Shown here piece after piece: positions 27,573 to 38,266 of a stretch of 64,000 bases of DNA. The notes under the pieces were generated by a model. The model saw nothing but the letters and a program-made list of their open reading frames with translations. It did not search any database and was not told where the DNA came from. Within the stretch, counting starts at the first letter, position 1; the number at the start of each line of letters is the position of its first letter. This stretch comes from Candidatus Heimdallarchaeota archaeon (GTDB taxonomy: Archaea > Asgardarchaeota > Heimdallarchaeia > Heimdallarchaeales > Kariarchaeaceae), in assembly GCA_030149205.1 (NCBI GenBank), contig JASBSB010000005.1, forward strand, positions 18,523 to 82,522, in the 5' to 3' direction. Position numbers and translations under genes: made by a program.

Positions 27573-29618
27573 TTATACTGTTAAGAGTAGGTTCATCTCA
27601 GCCATATTCTTTGAGATCACTTTTTCTAACTTATCGATATCTTCAGTGTACTGAGAATTTAACCTCATATAAACTGTTTTTGGAATTTCCTTTTTGAGAT
27701 ACTTTGCCTCGTTTTTCTCCATAGAAGTTCTTACATCTAGCTGGTTGAAATGTGCGTCCATAACCTTGTTTACCAGATTCTTATACTTTGGACCTATAGG
27801 TTGAGATGCTCTAACCGCAGCATTTAGTTGCTCGTTTAAGTTCTTTAATTTCTTATTCAATGATTTCATCGTGGCATTGTATTCTCGCTTTTTCATTTTG
27901 CCCTTTTTAACAGACTGTTTAATAAAATCAATTCTATCAGTGGTAGCTTTAACCTCTATAAAGACATTGTAGAAATTCTCAAGTTCTTTAACTGGAATTT
28001 TCTCACGAGAGACGTCAATAACTGTTTCTTCAACTAACCCTTCGGTTTGACTAAATTCATTCCATTTCTTATTTAATTGATATAATCCAATATATGCTAA
28101 AATTAGCACTAAAAATATAAAGAATAAATTAAGTATTGGTAGTAACAATGCCACTCTATTGTATCCAAATGTGATTTGAAAATCTCGGTTGTCAAATTGA
28201 GAGACATTGTATCCACGAATAACAAAATCAACATTTCTGAAAAGACTTAAAGGTGGACGAGCAGTCTTCACATCTACTTGGAAAACAGCTTGCTGTGAGA
28301 CTGGATCAAATGTTGTGGAGAACAAGGTCGCAGATGTGGGGAGCTTATAGGTGGAAGTAAATCTTTCAACTGTGGCATTAAACAATGATGATAGGCTGGT
28401 GTTTAACGTTAATCCAGAAGAACTGGTTGTTATTACTTTATTTGAGTCGAATTGATAGAAGACTGAAAAGGTGTAAGAATCTCCTCCGAATAATTGATCT
28501 CTAAAAACGACTGATAATGAATTAAACCCAGATATAGCCGAAGCTTTCAGGTCAGGGTATCCTGTACTGGCATTTCTTGCACCAAGATTTAAACTTCCCA
28601 ATTTATCACTGACTTGAGTTACTACAGCATTGTTGGGGATAAAAAGTGTGGTACCCTTAACACCATAAAGCTTCTTATAACCACCTGTTCTATTTGGATC
28701 TAAAGGAGCCCCAATATGTTTTATCGTAATTAACTCAGCTACATACACCTTTCCAAAAGGGTCAATTCTTACGGTTCTATCAATACTTGGGTAAGTGATA
28801 GGTGTCGTCGTTCCCTGCTTAGGTTGTGTTGGGCTTGTGCTATCAAAAATCACAAGAGCATAATCAATCCCAGAAACTAATTTATGTGTGGCATTAATCT
28901 TAACATAGTCTAAATTACGCCATACTAGATTTGATGCTGTATACTGGTATTGACCAACCGAATCTGAAGAGAATTTATCATTTTGACCTTCTAACCTAAT
29001 TCCTGCTTCTGCACTGACATTTAAATTGAAAAAGAGTGGTCTAACTGGTAATTTAATAGTCCCTCTCTGTTCACCATTATAGGCTGACCAAGTAAAGAAA
29101 TCTGGGGTTCCCAATGTTGCATGAATATAAACTTTTGAGTTATTAATATCTGCTGGCTTAGTTCCATTCATTACTGGAATGAAATAAGTGGTAAGCTCAG
29201 AGCCCTGAAGAACATATGGGGTTCTTGTGTTGTTTGCATTAAGGATGCCTACATCACTTCCATATTGTACATAGAACTTTGCTAGATCTACATGCTTTTG
29301 ATAGAATGTAGGAATGGTATAGTTAAAGTAACTGATTTTTGTCTTATTATCGTGAATGGTTAAAGACATCGCGTCTTCAACTAGTGTTCGAGCGGAAACT
29401 TTGATTGTTATGGTTCTGTTCACAAATGCAGAAGCATTAAGATTTGGATTTGCAGGAGGTTGGGTTATGAACCCGTTTGTTTTTACCTCAGTTGAATTTA
29501 CAGCATTTGTAGTACTGTTTGATGGCAATGTATTATCATGTCCAAATATCCCTGGAGCGGGAGCAACAACTGTAGTTGCAAAGATTAGCAATATAAGCCA
29601 AAACTTAAGTGATTTCAA
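27573..29618 (-). CDS. Large surface protein with a cytoplasmic coiled-coil tail
   Basis: 681 residues: a cleavable-looking signal peptide (KSLKFWLILLIFATTVVAP), an outside domain of about 470 residues with many N-x-S/T sites and beta-rich character, one strong membrane helix (about 487-510), and a 165-residue charged coiled-coil tail (VEETVIDVSREKI to the end). This type-I topology with a large internal domain suggests a protein linking surface to cytoplasm. No family was recognised. Confidence 0.75.
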   Translation of the reverse strand: MKSLKFWLILLIFATTVVAPAPGIFGHDNTLPSNSTTNAVNSTEVKTNGFITQPPANPNLNASAFVNRTITIKVSARTLVEDAMSLTIHDNKTKISYFNYTIPTFYQKHVDLAKFYVQYGSDVGILNANNTRTPYVLQGSELTTYFIPVMNGTKPADINNSKVYIHATLGTPDFFTWSAYNGEQRGTIKLPVRPLFFNLNVSAEAGIRLEGQNDKFSSDSVGQYQYTASNLVWRNLDYVKINATHKLVSGIDYALVIFDSTSPTQPKQGTTTPITYPSIDRTVRIDPFGKVYVAELITIKHIGAPLDPNRTGGYKKLYGVKGTTLFIPNNAVVTQVSDKLGSLNLGARNASTGYPDLKASAISGFNSLSVVFRDQLFGGDSYTFSVFYQFDSNKVITTSSSGLTLNTSLSSLFNATVERFTSTYKLPTSATLFSTTFDPVSQQAVFQVDVKTARPPLSLFRNVDFVIRGYNVSQFDNRDFQITFGYNRVALLLPILNLFFIFLVLILAYIGLYQLNKKWNEFSQTEGLVEETVIDVSREKIPVKELENFYNVFIEVKATTDRIDFIKQSVKKGKMKKREYNATMKSLNKKLKNLNEQLNAAVRASQPIGPKYKNLVNKVMDAHFNQLDVRTSMEKNEAKYLKKEIPKTVYMRLNSQYTEDIDKLEKVISKNMAEMNLLLTV

Positions 29619-29728
29619 TCAAAATTCCTCGCTTGATAAGTTGTTTCATATTTAGGGAATTAAATAGTTTGTGAGATTGACAATGAAAACGCGTTGTCTG
29701 ATTTGAATTGAAAATGAAAATGACCAGA

Positions 29729-30292
29729 TTAAGAAACATGAATGGAATTGATCCGTTCACAATATTCACATTGGATTTCATGTGTTCCAACTGGTAAATC
29801 AGAGTCTGCAATTTTTCTCGCACAGAAACAAACCCATCCCTTCAATCTTGCTGGATTTCCTGCAACCAGAGCATGAGGTTGAACATCCCGAGTAACCACA
29901 GAACCAGCTGCAATGAGACAATTTTCTTTTAAGATAGTTCCACATATTATAGTCGCATTTGCCCCTATACTTACCCCATCTTCAACTGTGGTTGAAACTA
30001 TCTGCCAATCTCCAACCGCTCTTGGGTACAGATCGTTTGTAAAGGCAACATGTGGGCCTATAAACACATCATTTCCAACAGTAACCCCATGATATACTGA
30101 AACTAGGTTCTGGATCTTTACATTGTTTCCTATCCTGACTCCTTCGTCTATATAGGAGCTTTTACCAACGATCACATTTTTACCAAGAATTGCCTTTGAT
30201 CGTACATGTGCATAGTGCCAGACCTTGGTTCCTTGTCCAAGTTCTGCTCCATCATCAACAGTAGCTGTAGGATGAACATAAATCTCATTCAT
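29729..30292 (-). CDS. Hexapeptide-repeat acyltransferase, WlbB/WbpD-like sugar N-acetyltransferase
   Basis: 187 residues of left-handed beta-helix hexapeptide repeats (GQGTKVWHYAHV, GKNVIVGKSSYI, GNNVKIQNLVSVYHG, IGPHVAFTNDLYPRA). The TNDLYPRA loop and the order of repeats match N-acetyltransferases that make 2,3-diacetamido uronic acids for surface glycans. A C-terminal pair, CFCARK and CEYC, is probably a zinc site. An isolated gene, so its pathway partners lie elsewhere. Nearby glycosylated surface proteins give it an obvious use. Confidence 0.88.
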   Translation of the reverse strand: MNEIYVHPTATVDDGAELGQGTKVWHYAHVRSKAILGKNVIVGKSSYIDEGVRIGNNVKIQNLVSVYHGVTVGNDVFIGPHVAFTNDLYPRAVGDWQIVSTTVEDGVSIGANATIICGTILKENCLIAAGSVVTRDVQPHALVAGNPARLKGWVCFCARKIADSDLPVGTHEIQCEYCERINSIHVS

Positions 30293-30431
30293 AGAATACC
30301 TGCAAATATCTAACTTTAATTAGTTAATTGTTTTGTATGGACAAATATCATTTCTGACACAAATTTCAGTATTATCTACCTCTGTGCGCTATAAGAATTA
30401 AATATGGTGAAAATTTATTGAGCAAGGGAGA

Positions 30432-31523
30432 ATGACAACAGAAAAAATCATACGATTGGGTGAACTGGCAGAAAGAATCGCACTCAAGGTACAATCGCTT
30501 GGAGAAAATCTATCTGAAAGTCTAAATTCAATTAATGTTGAATGGAATAAATTACCTGAACCAGATAAGGAAAACATCGTTTTTTGTCCTGTGGATGGGG
30601 GTTCTCGAACCAAACAACTTAGTGGAAGCACCATTATCTATGCTCAAGCTGCAGGTCGACCCATGGGAACAGAAAAAACAAAGGGGATCGATTGGCAGAT
30701 TGAACAGGACGCAGAAATATTAACATCAGGGACTAAGCTTGCTGAAGATTTGGCAGGACAGGTAAGATTAAGGTTGGAGGTGACAGTGGCTGCGAATCTT
30801 ATTGAGAAACACAGTCCAGATATTCTTTTGTTAGATGGTACATTGAATTCCTTATTTTTAATAGGAATGCCTTCGAGACTTAACACTTTTATCCAAGAAG
30901 ATTCGGATGATGAAAATTTAGAAAGTGATTTATCCGTCTACAGACGTGAACTTATAGCGTATGGTGATGTTCTCCGAGAATTCATGGATTTAGTGAATGA
31001 AAATTCAACCACTGTATTATCACTCTCAAAGGATAGTTACTCCAAACTTTATATTCCGGATCTGTATTCAGATGAAGCATTGACAGATACAGTTTTGTTA
31101 AGGCTAAAAAGTCAAGGTGAACCAGGATACACAAATTCCAAGATCAGTACACCTTCAGACCTTCTCAAAGGAAACAAGCAATTGCTGAGACTTTGGCAAA
31201 AATCCAATCCAAAGTTGAAATTCTCACCTAAAGAAATTGAATATTCGTCATTTTATACAAATTTTATTAAAAATGGGATTCCCTTTAGGACTGATATTTT
31301 TAATTCTCAATTCCAAGCTGAAGAATCAATAATATCCAAACTTTTACAAATTACAAATGGACAGGATTGGTTAATACCCCCAAGATTAGCACATGAGGCA
31401 GCAGTGGTTAGAAATGAAATCTTAGATCACTTTTATCATCAAGTGTTTGTAAGGGCGGAAAAACAAAATCCAAAAATTGCGCACTATGTTTTAACACCCT
31501 CAAGGAGAGAGAGAACACAATAG
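30432..31523 (+). CDS. nurA: NurA-domain 5'-3' nuclease
   Basis: 363 residues. NurA is the nuclease that works with HerA in DNA end resection. The conserved N-terminal CPVDGGSRTKQL carries the first metal-ligand Asp (D55), followed by the ILLLDGTL acidic motif, and the C-terminus has PKIAHYVLTPS like other NurA proteins. The herA-mre11-rad50 operon is about 3.7 kb downstream, split from nurA by the copper genes; in many archaea all four are together. Confidence comes from motifs and proximity. Confidence 0.8.
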   Translation: MTTEKIIRLGELAERIALKVQSLGENLSESLNSINVEWNKLPEPDKENIVFCPVDGGSRTKQLSGSTIIYAQAAGRPMGTEKTKGIDWQIEQDAEILTSGTKLAEDLAGQVRLRLEVTVAANLIEKHSPDILLLDGTLNSLFLIGMPSRLNTFIQEDSDDENLESDLSVYRRELIAYGDVLREFMDLVNENSTTVLSLSKDSYSKLYIPDLYSDEALTDTVLLRLKSQGEPGYTNSKISTPSDLLKGNKQLLRLWQKSNPKLKFSPKEIEYSSFYTNFIKNGIPFRTDIFNSQFQAEESIISKLLQITNGQDWLIPPRLAHEAAVVRNEILDHFYHQVFVRAEKQNPKIAHYVLTPSRRERTQ

Positions 31524-31541
31524 ATAATATTGGCAAATCCA

Positions 31542-31561
31542 ATGTGGTAATACATAAAATT
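31542..31561. repeat. 20-bp sequence repeated at 60075-60094
   Basis: An exact 20-base match to 60075-60094, beginning ATGTGGTAATAC. Here it lies in the gap between nurA and the copper regulator. Function unknown. Confidence 0.6.
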
Positions 31562-31613
31562 ACATAAAGTATAAGGTTTTATTAAAAGTATTAGTCAAGT
31601 AAATTTAAATTCC

Positions 31614-32015
31614 CTGTTTCGTGTACAATGTCTGCTGCTTCTAAGGGAAGGGCCAAAAAGCGGATATGACCTCGCAAAACTCTTAAAGGAAATGACAGGC
31701 GATAAACCAAGCACAGGGAAGATTTATCCCTTTCTTCATGAACTTAAGGAAAAAGGATATGCTATTGAGATAGATGAGGTCGAGGATAACAGAGGAACAA
31801 CTAAATATCATTTGTCCAAAGAAGGTATAGAACTTATTGATGATGTCCTTTCCAGAATGGGTAATCTAATCGAAGCAAGATTGGAGCAGCTCCTTGAATC
31901 TTGTTACCATTGTGGGATCAAATTATATGGACCAAAAGTTTATGGAAAGGGTAAGGAAGGCAAAAAACAGGCTTTCTGCTGTACTCATTGTCGAGACTCG
32001 TATTTGGAACATTAA
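31614..32015 (+). CDS. PadR-like regulator fused to a TRASH-type metal-sensing domain
   Basis: The N-terminal part is a PadR winged helix (SGYDLAKLLKEMTGDKPSTG, IYPFLHELKEKGY). The C-terminal 40 residues have CYHCG ... FCCTHCRDSYLEH, the cysteine pattern of the TRASH/YHS metal-binding domain. The next gene, convergent, is the copper ATPase, so it is probably a copper sensor for copA and copZ. ATG 31692 is internal: the open frame upstream encodes the family-typical VQCLLLLREGPKSGYD, yet has no ATG, GTG or TTG. CTG 31614, about 35 bases after a TATA-like element (31575-31583), is the tentative start. Confidence 0.75.
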   Translation: MFRVQCLLLLREGPKSGYDLAKLLKEMTGDKPSTGKIYPFLHELKEKGYAIEIDEVEDNRGTTKYHLSKEGIELIDDVLSRMGNLIEARLEQLLESCYHCGIKLYGPKVYGKGKEGKKQAFCCTHCRDSYLEH

Positions 32016-32079
32016 GGGTTTATTTTTTATTTAAAAAAAATTTCTCACAATTCATTTAACTTGAAAAAGTATAACTATT

Positions 32080-34689
32080 TTAGGCGGTGATAGGAGTAGC
32101 AGACAAATTAAGGTCTATTTTAGGGACTTTGTAGCGCTTTAGAAGTAAACTGCTGGTAACGACAGAAACTGATGAAAATGCCATTGCGAGTCCCGCGAAT
32201 TCAGGAGGTAAGGTAAATACAATATTTGAAGCTGCATAGATTATAGGTACAAACACACCAGCTGCAAGTGGAATTCCAAGTACATTGTAAATAAAAGCCC
32301 ATCCAAAATTTATTTTTATACGTCTGAATGTTGTTTTTGAGAGGTCTATTGCCTTAACCACATCTCTGAGATCGTTTTTAATCAAAACCAAATCTGCAGT
32401 TTCAATTGCTACATCAGTTCCCGCTCCAATTGCGATTCCTATGTCTGCTTGTGCAAGAGCAGGGGCATCATTTATGCCATCACCAACCATTCCAACTTTC
32501 TTACCCTTCACTTGTAGCTCTTTTACCTTCTCTGCCTTCTCTTGCGGTAATACAGAAGCTAAAACGTTTGTAATGCCCACTTGTTTGGCTATATAATTTG
32601 CAGTTCTTTGGTTGTCTCCTGTTATCATCCAAACCTCAATACCCATTTCTTGAAGTTTTTGAACTGCAACTTTTGAGGTTGGTTTTATTGTATCGGCAAC
32701 GGCGAACAATCCAACTACTTCATCATTGACAACTCCTAACATAACTGTTTTACCCTGTCCTTCTAACTCCTGAACTTTTGAACGAGTGTTTTCAGGTATT
32801 GCTTTACCTTCTTCCTTAAGCAAGTCTGGTTTACCCAAGAGAACTTTATTGCCGTTTACAGTCCCTGTAACTCCTTTACCAAGAACAGCCTGAAAATCTG
32901 TAGGTTCACTCAAATTAGCATTAGATTCTTTGGCATAATTCACAATAGCTTTACCAAGAGGATGTTCAGAACCTAACTCAACAGATGCCAATAATGACAA
33001 AGTGTTTTCGTCATTCTTGAAATTTACAAATTCAGTTACCTTGGGTTTTCCCTCTGTGATTGTCCCGGTCTTATCTAGAACTACTGCATTTAAAGAATGT
33101 GCACCTTCTAATGCTTCTCCACCTTTGATTAATATCCCATTTTTAGCCCCTAAACCTGTCCCAACCATTATTGCAGTAGGTGTGGCTAATCCTAATGCAC
33201 AAGGGCATGAAATAACAACCACTGAGATTGCAAGAAGGAATGAGAAAAGAAATGGAGAAGAACCTGGAGGCACCCATGAAAGTGGTACTACGTTAAGCTG
33301 AAATAAGCTAAACCAAACGAAAAAGGTTAGGATTGCAATACTCACAACAACCGGCACAAAAACAGAGGATATTTTATCTGCTAGTGCTTGAACAGGTGCT
33401 TTTGACAATTGGGCGTCCTCAATAAGCTTTACAATCTGTGAGAGTGTGGTGTCTTTTCCAACCTTTTCTGCTTTTACATAAATAACTCCAGATTGATTTA
33501 TTGTGGAACCAGTAACAACTTCACCTTTAGTCTTAATAACTGGGATTGGTTCTCCAGTTATCATAGATTCATCTACAGAGGAACTTCCATCAACAACACT
33601 TCCATCAACAGGTATCTTTTCACCAGGATAAACTTTTAAGATATCACCAACTTCCACAAGTTCTGCTTCAATCTTTTTCTCTTCAATGATCTCACCATTT
33701 TCATTATAGGTCAATAGGTTTGCTGTGGTTGCTTGTTGATCCAATAAATCTTTAATGGCTGTTGAAGTCTTACCCTTAGCATTAGCTTCAAGATACTTTC
33801 CAAAAATGATGAATGTTATCAGATAAGCAGCTGTGTCAAAAAACACATCACTGTAAAATTGAGGGACGAAAAAGTGATAGATCATCACAAACAGACTGTA
33901 GAAATAAGCAGCGGATGTACCAATCATCACTAATACATCCATTGTTGCACTTCTATGCCTGAGAACAGCAAAGGATTTCGTGTAGAAACTTTTACCAACC
34001 CAAAATTGAACTGGCGTTACGAATAGAAATAATAAGAAATCTTTAAGGAAAACATTTGGAAATATTTCAATGTGGTAAAATTGTGTGATTGCTGAAATCT
34101 GAAACATAAATGGTATCATATAAAGGAAAAAAATTGGGAGCGTGAATACTAGACTTGCTATTAATTTATGTCTCCAGTATTGTATTTCTTCCTTTTTAGA
34201 CAGTTTATCCAGTGTTACCCCACCTTGGGATAACTTGGCTTTGTAACCTACATCCTCAACTAAATTAATAAGATCTCTGGCTCCTAGTTTTAAGGGGTCA
34301 TACTCAATTAAGCCTTTTTCGGTACTCAAATTCACCCTAATTGACTTTACACCATCCTGAGAACCCACGTAATTCTCTATAGTGTTAACACAGCTAGCAC
34401 AGGTCATCCCACTGATATCTAACTCCGCAACACCATCTTCATTGAACTTTTTCTCGATCTCTGCACCAAATCCCACATCTTTGATTAATTCCGCAATCTG
34501 GTCTTCAGTGTACTTGGATCTATCAAATTCTACTTGCGCTTGTTCTGTTGTTAAATTAACTTTAACAGACTTCACACCTTCCTGAGATCCTACATAGTTC
34601 TCTATAGTGTTGACACAGCTTGCACAGGTCATTCCAGAGACGTTGATCATCAGAGGTGGTTCTTTGACTTTTTGCACATCTTCTGACAT
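32080..34689 (-). CDS. copA: Copper-exporting P-type ATPase
   Basis: 869 residues. Two N-terminal HMA metal-binding domains have MTCASC motifs (C22/C25 and C97/C100). Eight membrane helices carry the Cu(I) motif [11 protein letters not shown] (near residue 495), with the phosphorylation site [10 protein letters not shown] (near 540) and the hinge [14 protein letters not shown]. The HPLGKAI nucleotide-domain motif is present. It exports Cu(I) at ATP cost. It is preceded on the same strand by copZ and faces the PadR-TRASH regulator. Confidence 0.96.
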   Translation of the reverse strand: MSEDVQKVKEPPLMINVSGMTCASCVNTIENYVGSQEGVKSVKVNLTTEQAQVEFDRSKYTEDQIAELIKDVGFGAEIEKKFNEDGVAELDISGMTCASCVNTIENYVGSQDGVKSIRVNLSTEKGLIEYDPLKLGARDLINLVEDVGYKAKLSQGGVTLDKLSKKEEIQYWRHKLIASLVFTLPIFFLYMIPFMFQISAITQFYHIEIFPNVFLKDFLLFLFVTPVQFWVGKSFYTKSFAVLRHRSATMDVLVMIGTSAAYFYSLFVMIYHFFVPQFYSDVFFDTAAYLITFIIFGKYLEANAKGKTSTAIKDLLDQQATTANLLTYNENGEIIEEKKIEAELVEVGDILKVYPGEKIPVDGSVVDGSSSVDESMITGEPIPVIKTKGEVVTGSTINQSGVIYVKAEKVGKDTTLSQIVKLIEDAQLSKAPVQALADKISSVFVPVVVSIAILTFFVWFSLFQLNVVPLSWVPPGSSPFLFSFLLAISVVVISCPCALGLATPTAIMVGTGLGAKNGILIKGGEALEGAHSLNAVVLDKTGTITEGKPKVTEFVNFKNDENTLSLLASVELGSEHPLGKAIVNYAKESNANLSEPTDFQAVLGKGVTGTVNGNKVLLGKPDLLKEEGKAIPENTRSKVQELEGQGKTVMLGVVNDEVVGLFAVADTIKPTSKVAVQKLQEMGIEVWMITGDNQRTANYIAKQVGITNVLASVLPQEKAEKVKELQVKGKKVGMVGDGINDAPALAQADIGIAIGAGTDVAIETADLVLIKNDLRDVVKAIDLSKTTFRRIKINFGWAFIYNVLGIPLAAGVFVPIIYAASNIVFTLPPEFAGLAMAFSSVSVVTSSLLLKRYKVPKIDLNLSATPITA

Positions 34690-34771
34690 TTGTATCTAAG
34701 TAATGTATCAACAATTGATATATAAATTCTTTTGTTATGAACCTTTCCAAAATTTTGATGTTTAAGTATAC

Positions 34772-34987
34772 CTAGTTTAAAACTTTGTATCCGAGTTGAG
34801 AGATTGCTTCCTTTAGTTTTTCTACATTCCCTTTTGATGCATCTGTGAGTGTGAAGTCACCTTTTGCAGCTTCCCATTCTACATCCGCTTTTTCAACAAA
34901 ATCAAATTTTGATGTCCTTGCTTTAATTCCATTGGAACACCCATTGCAGGTCATTCCCTCTATTTCTAATGTTATTGTTTTAGACAT
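34772..34987 (-). CDS. copZ: Copper chaperone, HMA-domain protein
   Basis: 71 residues, a single HMA domain with the metal-binding MTCNGCSNGI. It would deliver copper to the CopA HMA domains. It is encoded 82 bases upstream of copA on the same strand, so the two are likely co-expressed. An AT-rich promoter region lies upstream, shared with the divergent herA operon. Confidence 0.92.
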   Translation of the reverse strand: MSKTITLEIEGMTCNGCSNGIKARTSKFDFVEKADVEWEAAKGDFTLTDASKGNVEKLKEAISQLGYKVLN

Positions 34988-35183
34988 AATATCACCTGAT
35001 GATATGTTAAATATTGATATATTAGAAATATTATAAAGGTATAGATAATAGTACTATTCCGCCTATTAATGAATGAGAGATTAGTTTCAATACACTGACT
35101 CTCCTAAATGTTTTTAGCAATATGAAACTTTCATAGGTTAGTCTTACAATGATTTTATCTGTGAATATTTGGAGTGGTAAATC

Positions 35184-35191
35184 TTTAAATA
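35184..35191 (+). promoter_or_regulatory. TATA box and ribosome binding site for the herA operon
   Basis: TTTAAATA (35184-35191) lies 45 bases before the TTG start of herA. GGAGGG (35215-35220), eight bases before that TTG, is a strong ribosome binding site and supports the choice of the rare start codon. Confidence 0.5.
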
Positions 35192-35228
35192 GAAAAACAA
35201 GATTGAGTCATTATGGAGGGAACACATA

Positions 35229-36842
35229 TTGAGTTCTAATTTAACTATTAATAATAATCAGTCAATCGGTGCAGTCATTGGAGAAACAACCTCTCATGAC
35301 TTAGAATTTATTGTTGATGTTGATCAAAATGAGATTCGACCTGTTGAGGTCGGTGAATATGTTGGAATATCATATGGAAACAATCGATATGCCATCGGAT
35401 TGGTTACAGAAATTACTCGTGTAAACAATGAAATCATCAGTAGTTTCGCAAATTCTCCTTCATCAGTTTCTCGTATGAATGAGCTATCCATGTACCCTGG
35501 TTCACAAAGAATTGTTGCCTCTGTCTCAGTTCAGGGAATCTTAAATGAAAATGGTCAGTTGATAAGACCGAGATACCCACCAGCCCCGGGAGCGGAGGTC
35601 ATTCGAGATCCAACTGAGATACTGGATGTTGTATTTGCAGGTGGTGGAGTTAAAGTCGGAAACTTAGTTGCAAATCCTGAAGTAGAAGTTAGCCTTGATA
35701 TAAACAAGTTAATTTCAAGACATTTTTCGGTTCTTGCTGTTACAGGTGCAGGAAAGAGTTATACGGTAAGTGTCATACTTGATGAAATTATGAAGAATAT
35801 GCCTTTTGCTAGTATAGTTATTCTAGACCCACACCAAGATTACTTTTATTTAAGAGAAAACACAGAATATGGAAACAAAGTTCAGATATTTACACCTAGT
35901 GGAGACGGTAATAGCAGTAGAATCAAATTTAAAATCTCAAATTTCGATAATACTAAAATTATGGATATAATTGGATTGAGAGAAAATGCCAGCCGACAAA
36001 GAAGTTTCCTTTCAAATGTTTTGACAGAAATGAGAAATGCAAATGAAAACTGGGATCTTAGTGATGTCAGAGAAGAGATAAACACTCAGCTAAACAACCC
36101 AGAAATCAGTGCCCAAACTAAGAGTCTTGGATATTCTGTTTTAAATTACCTCAACTGGGTTGTAGGGGAAGACTTTTTGGATGCATTGGTTGAGACACCA
36201 CTGACAAGCCCAAATGAACCTTGCCTTACCAAGAAGGGTCAAATGACAATAATAGGTACAGGTCTACTTGATAATCGAGCAAAAGGTTTCTTGGTTGAAG
36301 AAGTATTGAAAAAAATCTTTACTGGGGCAGTAAATTATCGAAGAGGGACAAACCCTGAAAATGCCTTGGAGGGACCAATATTAGTAATTCTAGAAGAGGC
36401 ACATCAGTTTATTCCTGGGTTCAATGAAAAATCGTCCTGTAGAGGTATTATTAAACAGATAGCAGGTGAAGGTAGAAAATTTGGGGTTGGTTTAGGAATC
36501 ATTAGTCAGAGACCTGGGAAGGTCGATGAAAATGTGCTTTCACAATGTAACACACAAATTACCCTGAAAATTACGAACCCCAAGGATCAAAATGCAATAG
36601 GATCTGCAAGTGAAAGCATTACACAGGACCTTCTTAACGATCTTCCCGGTCTTAACACTGGAGAGGCAATTATCAATGGTTCAGCTATTACATCTCCTGC
36701 TTTTGTTAAAATAAGGCAACTTGACCTTACCCCTGGGGGAGATGACATTGATATAGAATCAGAATGGGTAACCCCAAATGAAAATGAAGATGTTGTTACA
36801 AGCTCTGTGGATCCAGAGCCTGATTACGAGGGAATGGTATGA
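35229..36842 (+). CDS. herA: DNA double-strand-break repair helicase HerA
   Basis: 537 residues. HerA is a hexameric FtsK-like ATPase that threads DNA ends to NurA for resection. The N-terminal HAS-barrel (residues 1-110) precedes Walker A (VTGAGKSYT, near 171), Walker B with glutamates (ILVILEEAHQF) and an arginine-finger region near AGEGRKFGVGLGIISQRP. TTG 35229 is backed by GGAGGG. The gene's stop overlaps the mre11 ATG by four bases (ATGA). Confidence 0.96.
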   Translation: MSSNLTINNNQSIGAVIGETTSHDLEFIVDVDQNEIRPVEVGEYVGISYGNNRYAIGLVTEITRVNNEIISSFANSPSSVSRMNELSMYPGSQRIVASVSVQGILNENGQLIRPRYPPAPGAEVIRDPTEILDVVFAGGGVKVGNLVANPEVEVSLDINKLISRHFSVLAVTGAGKSYTVSVILDEIMKNMPFASIVILDPHQDYFYLRENTEYGNKVQIFTPSGDGNSSRIKFKISNFDNTKIMDIIGLRENASRQRSFLSNVLTEMRNANENWDLSDVREEINTQLNNPEISAQTKSLGYSVLNYLNWVVGEDFLDALVETPLTSPNEPCLTKKGQMTIIGTGLLDNRAKGFLVEEVLKKIFTGAVNYRRGTNPENALEGPILVILEEAHQFIPGFNEKSSCRGIIKQIAGEGRKFGVGLGIISQRPGKVDENVLSQCNTQITLKITNPKDQNAIGSASESITQDLLNDLPGLNTGEAIINGSAITSPAFVKIRQLDLTPGGDDIDIESEWVTPNENEDVVTSSVDPEPDYEGMV

Positions 36843-38266
36843 CAACTTTTGTTCATACATCTGATTGGCACCTTGGCTTTTTTCAATATAACAAAAATCT
36901 TAGACATGATGACTTCTTTGCAGCAGCAAATAGAATCGTTGATAAAATAATAAAAATTGAGCCAGATTTTGTGCTTCACACAGGGGATCTTTTTCATCAT
37001 AAATCTCCTACACCTGGGAGTGTTCTACAGGCATTAAAGTTGCTTAACAAACTAACAAAGAAAAAAATACCAGTATTCATCATCCGGGGTAACCATGATG
37101 CGTACACGACAAGGAACCTTCAGTACGGTGGAACTGCTTTACAGCTACTTAATGAGGCAACTGGATTGAACTATATCAATGATGATGTAATGAACTTCAA
37201 TGATGTGGATATCATTGGAGTCGGTCATTACTTCTCCGGAAGGGCTAATGAAACATTACAACGTATAAATCAAGAAAAGAGACCCTTTGATGATCGTTCA
37301 AACTTTAAAATATTAGCGATTCATAATTTTATAGAAGGACAAATTTCAGACACTTCAGAGGTAAGTTTGAGTCTGATTCAGGATCTAGCACCTGATTACG
37401 TTGCAGCTGGTCATTTTCATATCCCTTGGAAGCGAGAAAAATTAAATATATTTGTCCCAGGAAGCTCTGAATCTACATCCGCTAATGATTGGAACAGAGA
37501 GGATAACCTGAATGGAAATATTACACTATATTCTTCATTTTACGAGGTAAAATTGGAAAATCATAATGGTTGGAGTAAGGAGGTGATTCAACATAGGATA
37601 CCGGTTAGGCCAAAATTCAAGTTAGAGATTTCATCAGAGTCAATTGATCATCTGGAAATTAAATCTCAAATTTCAGAAGAAATCAATCAAGTAAAAAAAT
37701 TTGCATTTTCTACAATTGTTGAAGAATTTAACTACAACTCTGATAAGAAACCAGTACGAACCGCATTTGAACAACCATTAGTTCGAATAAGGCTAGATGC
37801 AAAAAATCTTCCACAGACCAACCAACATTTAATTAGCACACAAGAGTTAGAGTCAGAGTTAGGTTTGCTTAACCTTGAAATTTCATTTGATGATTCATTC
37901 GAATCTGATTTTCCAATAACTCAAGGTGAACATGTTGTTGTTGAAGATTTACTTCAAGAGTTAATCGAGGAAAGCGAAATAGATGACAAACCTCACCTAA
38001 CCCAATTAGTCCATCAAACTATAGATTATTTTGGTCAAAAGGCAAAAAGTACGACTCTTGGTCTGGACGACCTCAACCATTTTCTGAGAATACAAGATGA
38101 AAGCTGGAAATTAGGATCTACCCCGAAAATTATGAAATACACAGAAGATGAGCCTCCGAAAGAGAATCTAAATGCTTCGTCTTCAAATCCAAATAAAAAA
38201 GCTTCAGCAGAATCATCCAAATCATCTCGAAAAAGAAACCAGCAATGGGAGGATCTCTTTGAATGA
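36839..38266 (+). CDS. mre11: DNA double-strand-break repair nuclease Mre11
   Basis: 475 residues. The five phosphoesterase motifs are present: TSDWHLGFF, HTGDLFHH, IRGNHDAYT, AIHNF and AAGHFHIP. The C-terminal 200 residues are the capping domain and Rad50-binding region, followed by a Ser/Asn/Lys-rich linker and the end WEDLFE. Both gene boundaries are ATGA overlaps with herA and rad50, so the three proteins are translated as a unit. Confidence 0.96.
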   Translation: MTTFVHTSDWHLGFFQYNKNLRHDDFFAAANRIVDKIIKIEPDFVLHTGDLFHHKSPTPGSVLQALKLLNKLTKKKIPVFIIRGNHDAYTTRNLQYGGTALQLLNEATGLNYINDDVMNFNDVDIIGVGHYFSGRANETLQRINQEKRPFDDRSNFKILAIHNFIEGQISDTSEVSLSLIQDLAPDYVAAGHFHIPWKREKLNIFVPGSSESTSANDWNREDNLNGNITLYSSFYEVKLENHNGWSKEVIQHRIPVRPKFKLEISSESIDHLEIKSQISEEINQVKKFAFSTIVEEFNYNSDKKPVRTAFEQPLVRIRLDAKNLPQTNQHLISTQELESELGLLNLEISFDDSFESDFPITQGEHVVVEDLLQELIEESEIDDKPHLTQLVHQTIDYFGQKAKSTTLGLDDLNHFLRIQDESWKLGSTPKIMKYTEDEPPKENLNASSSNPNKKASAESSKSSRKRNQQWEDLFE

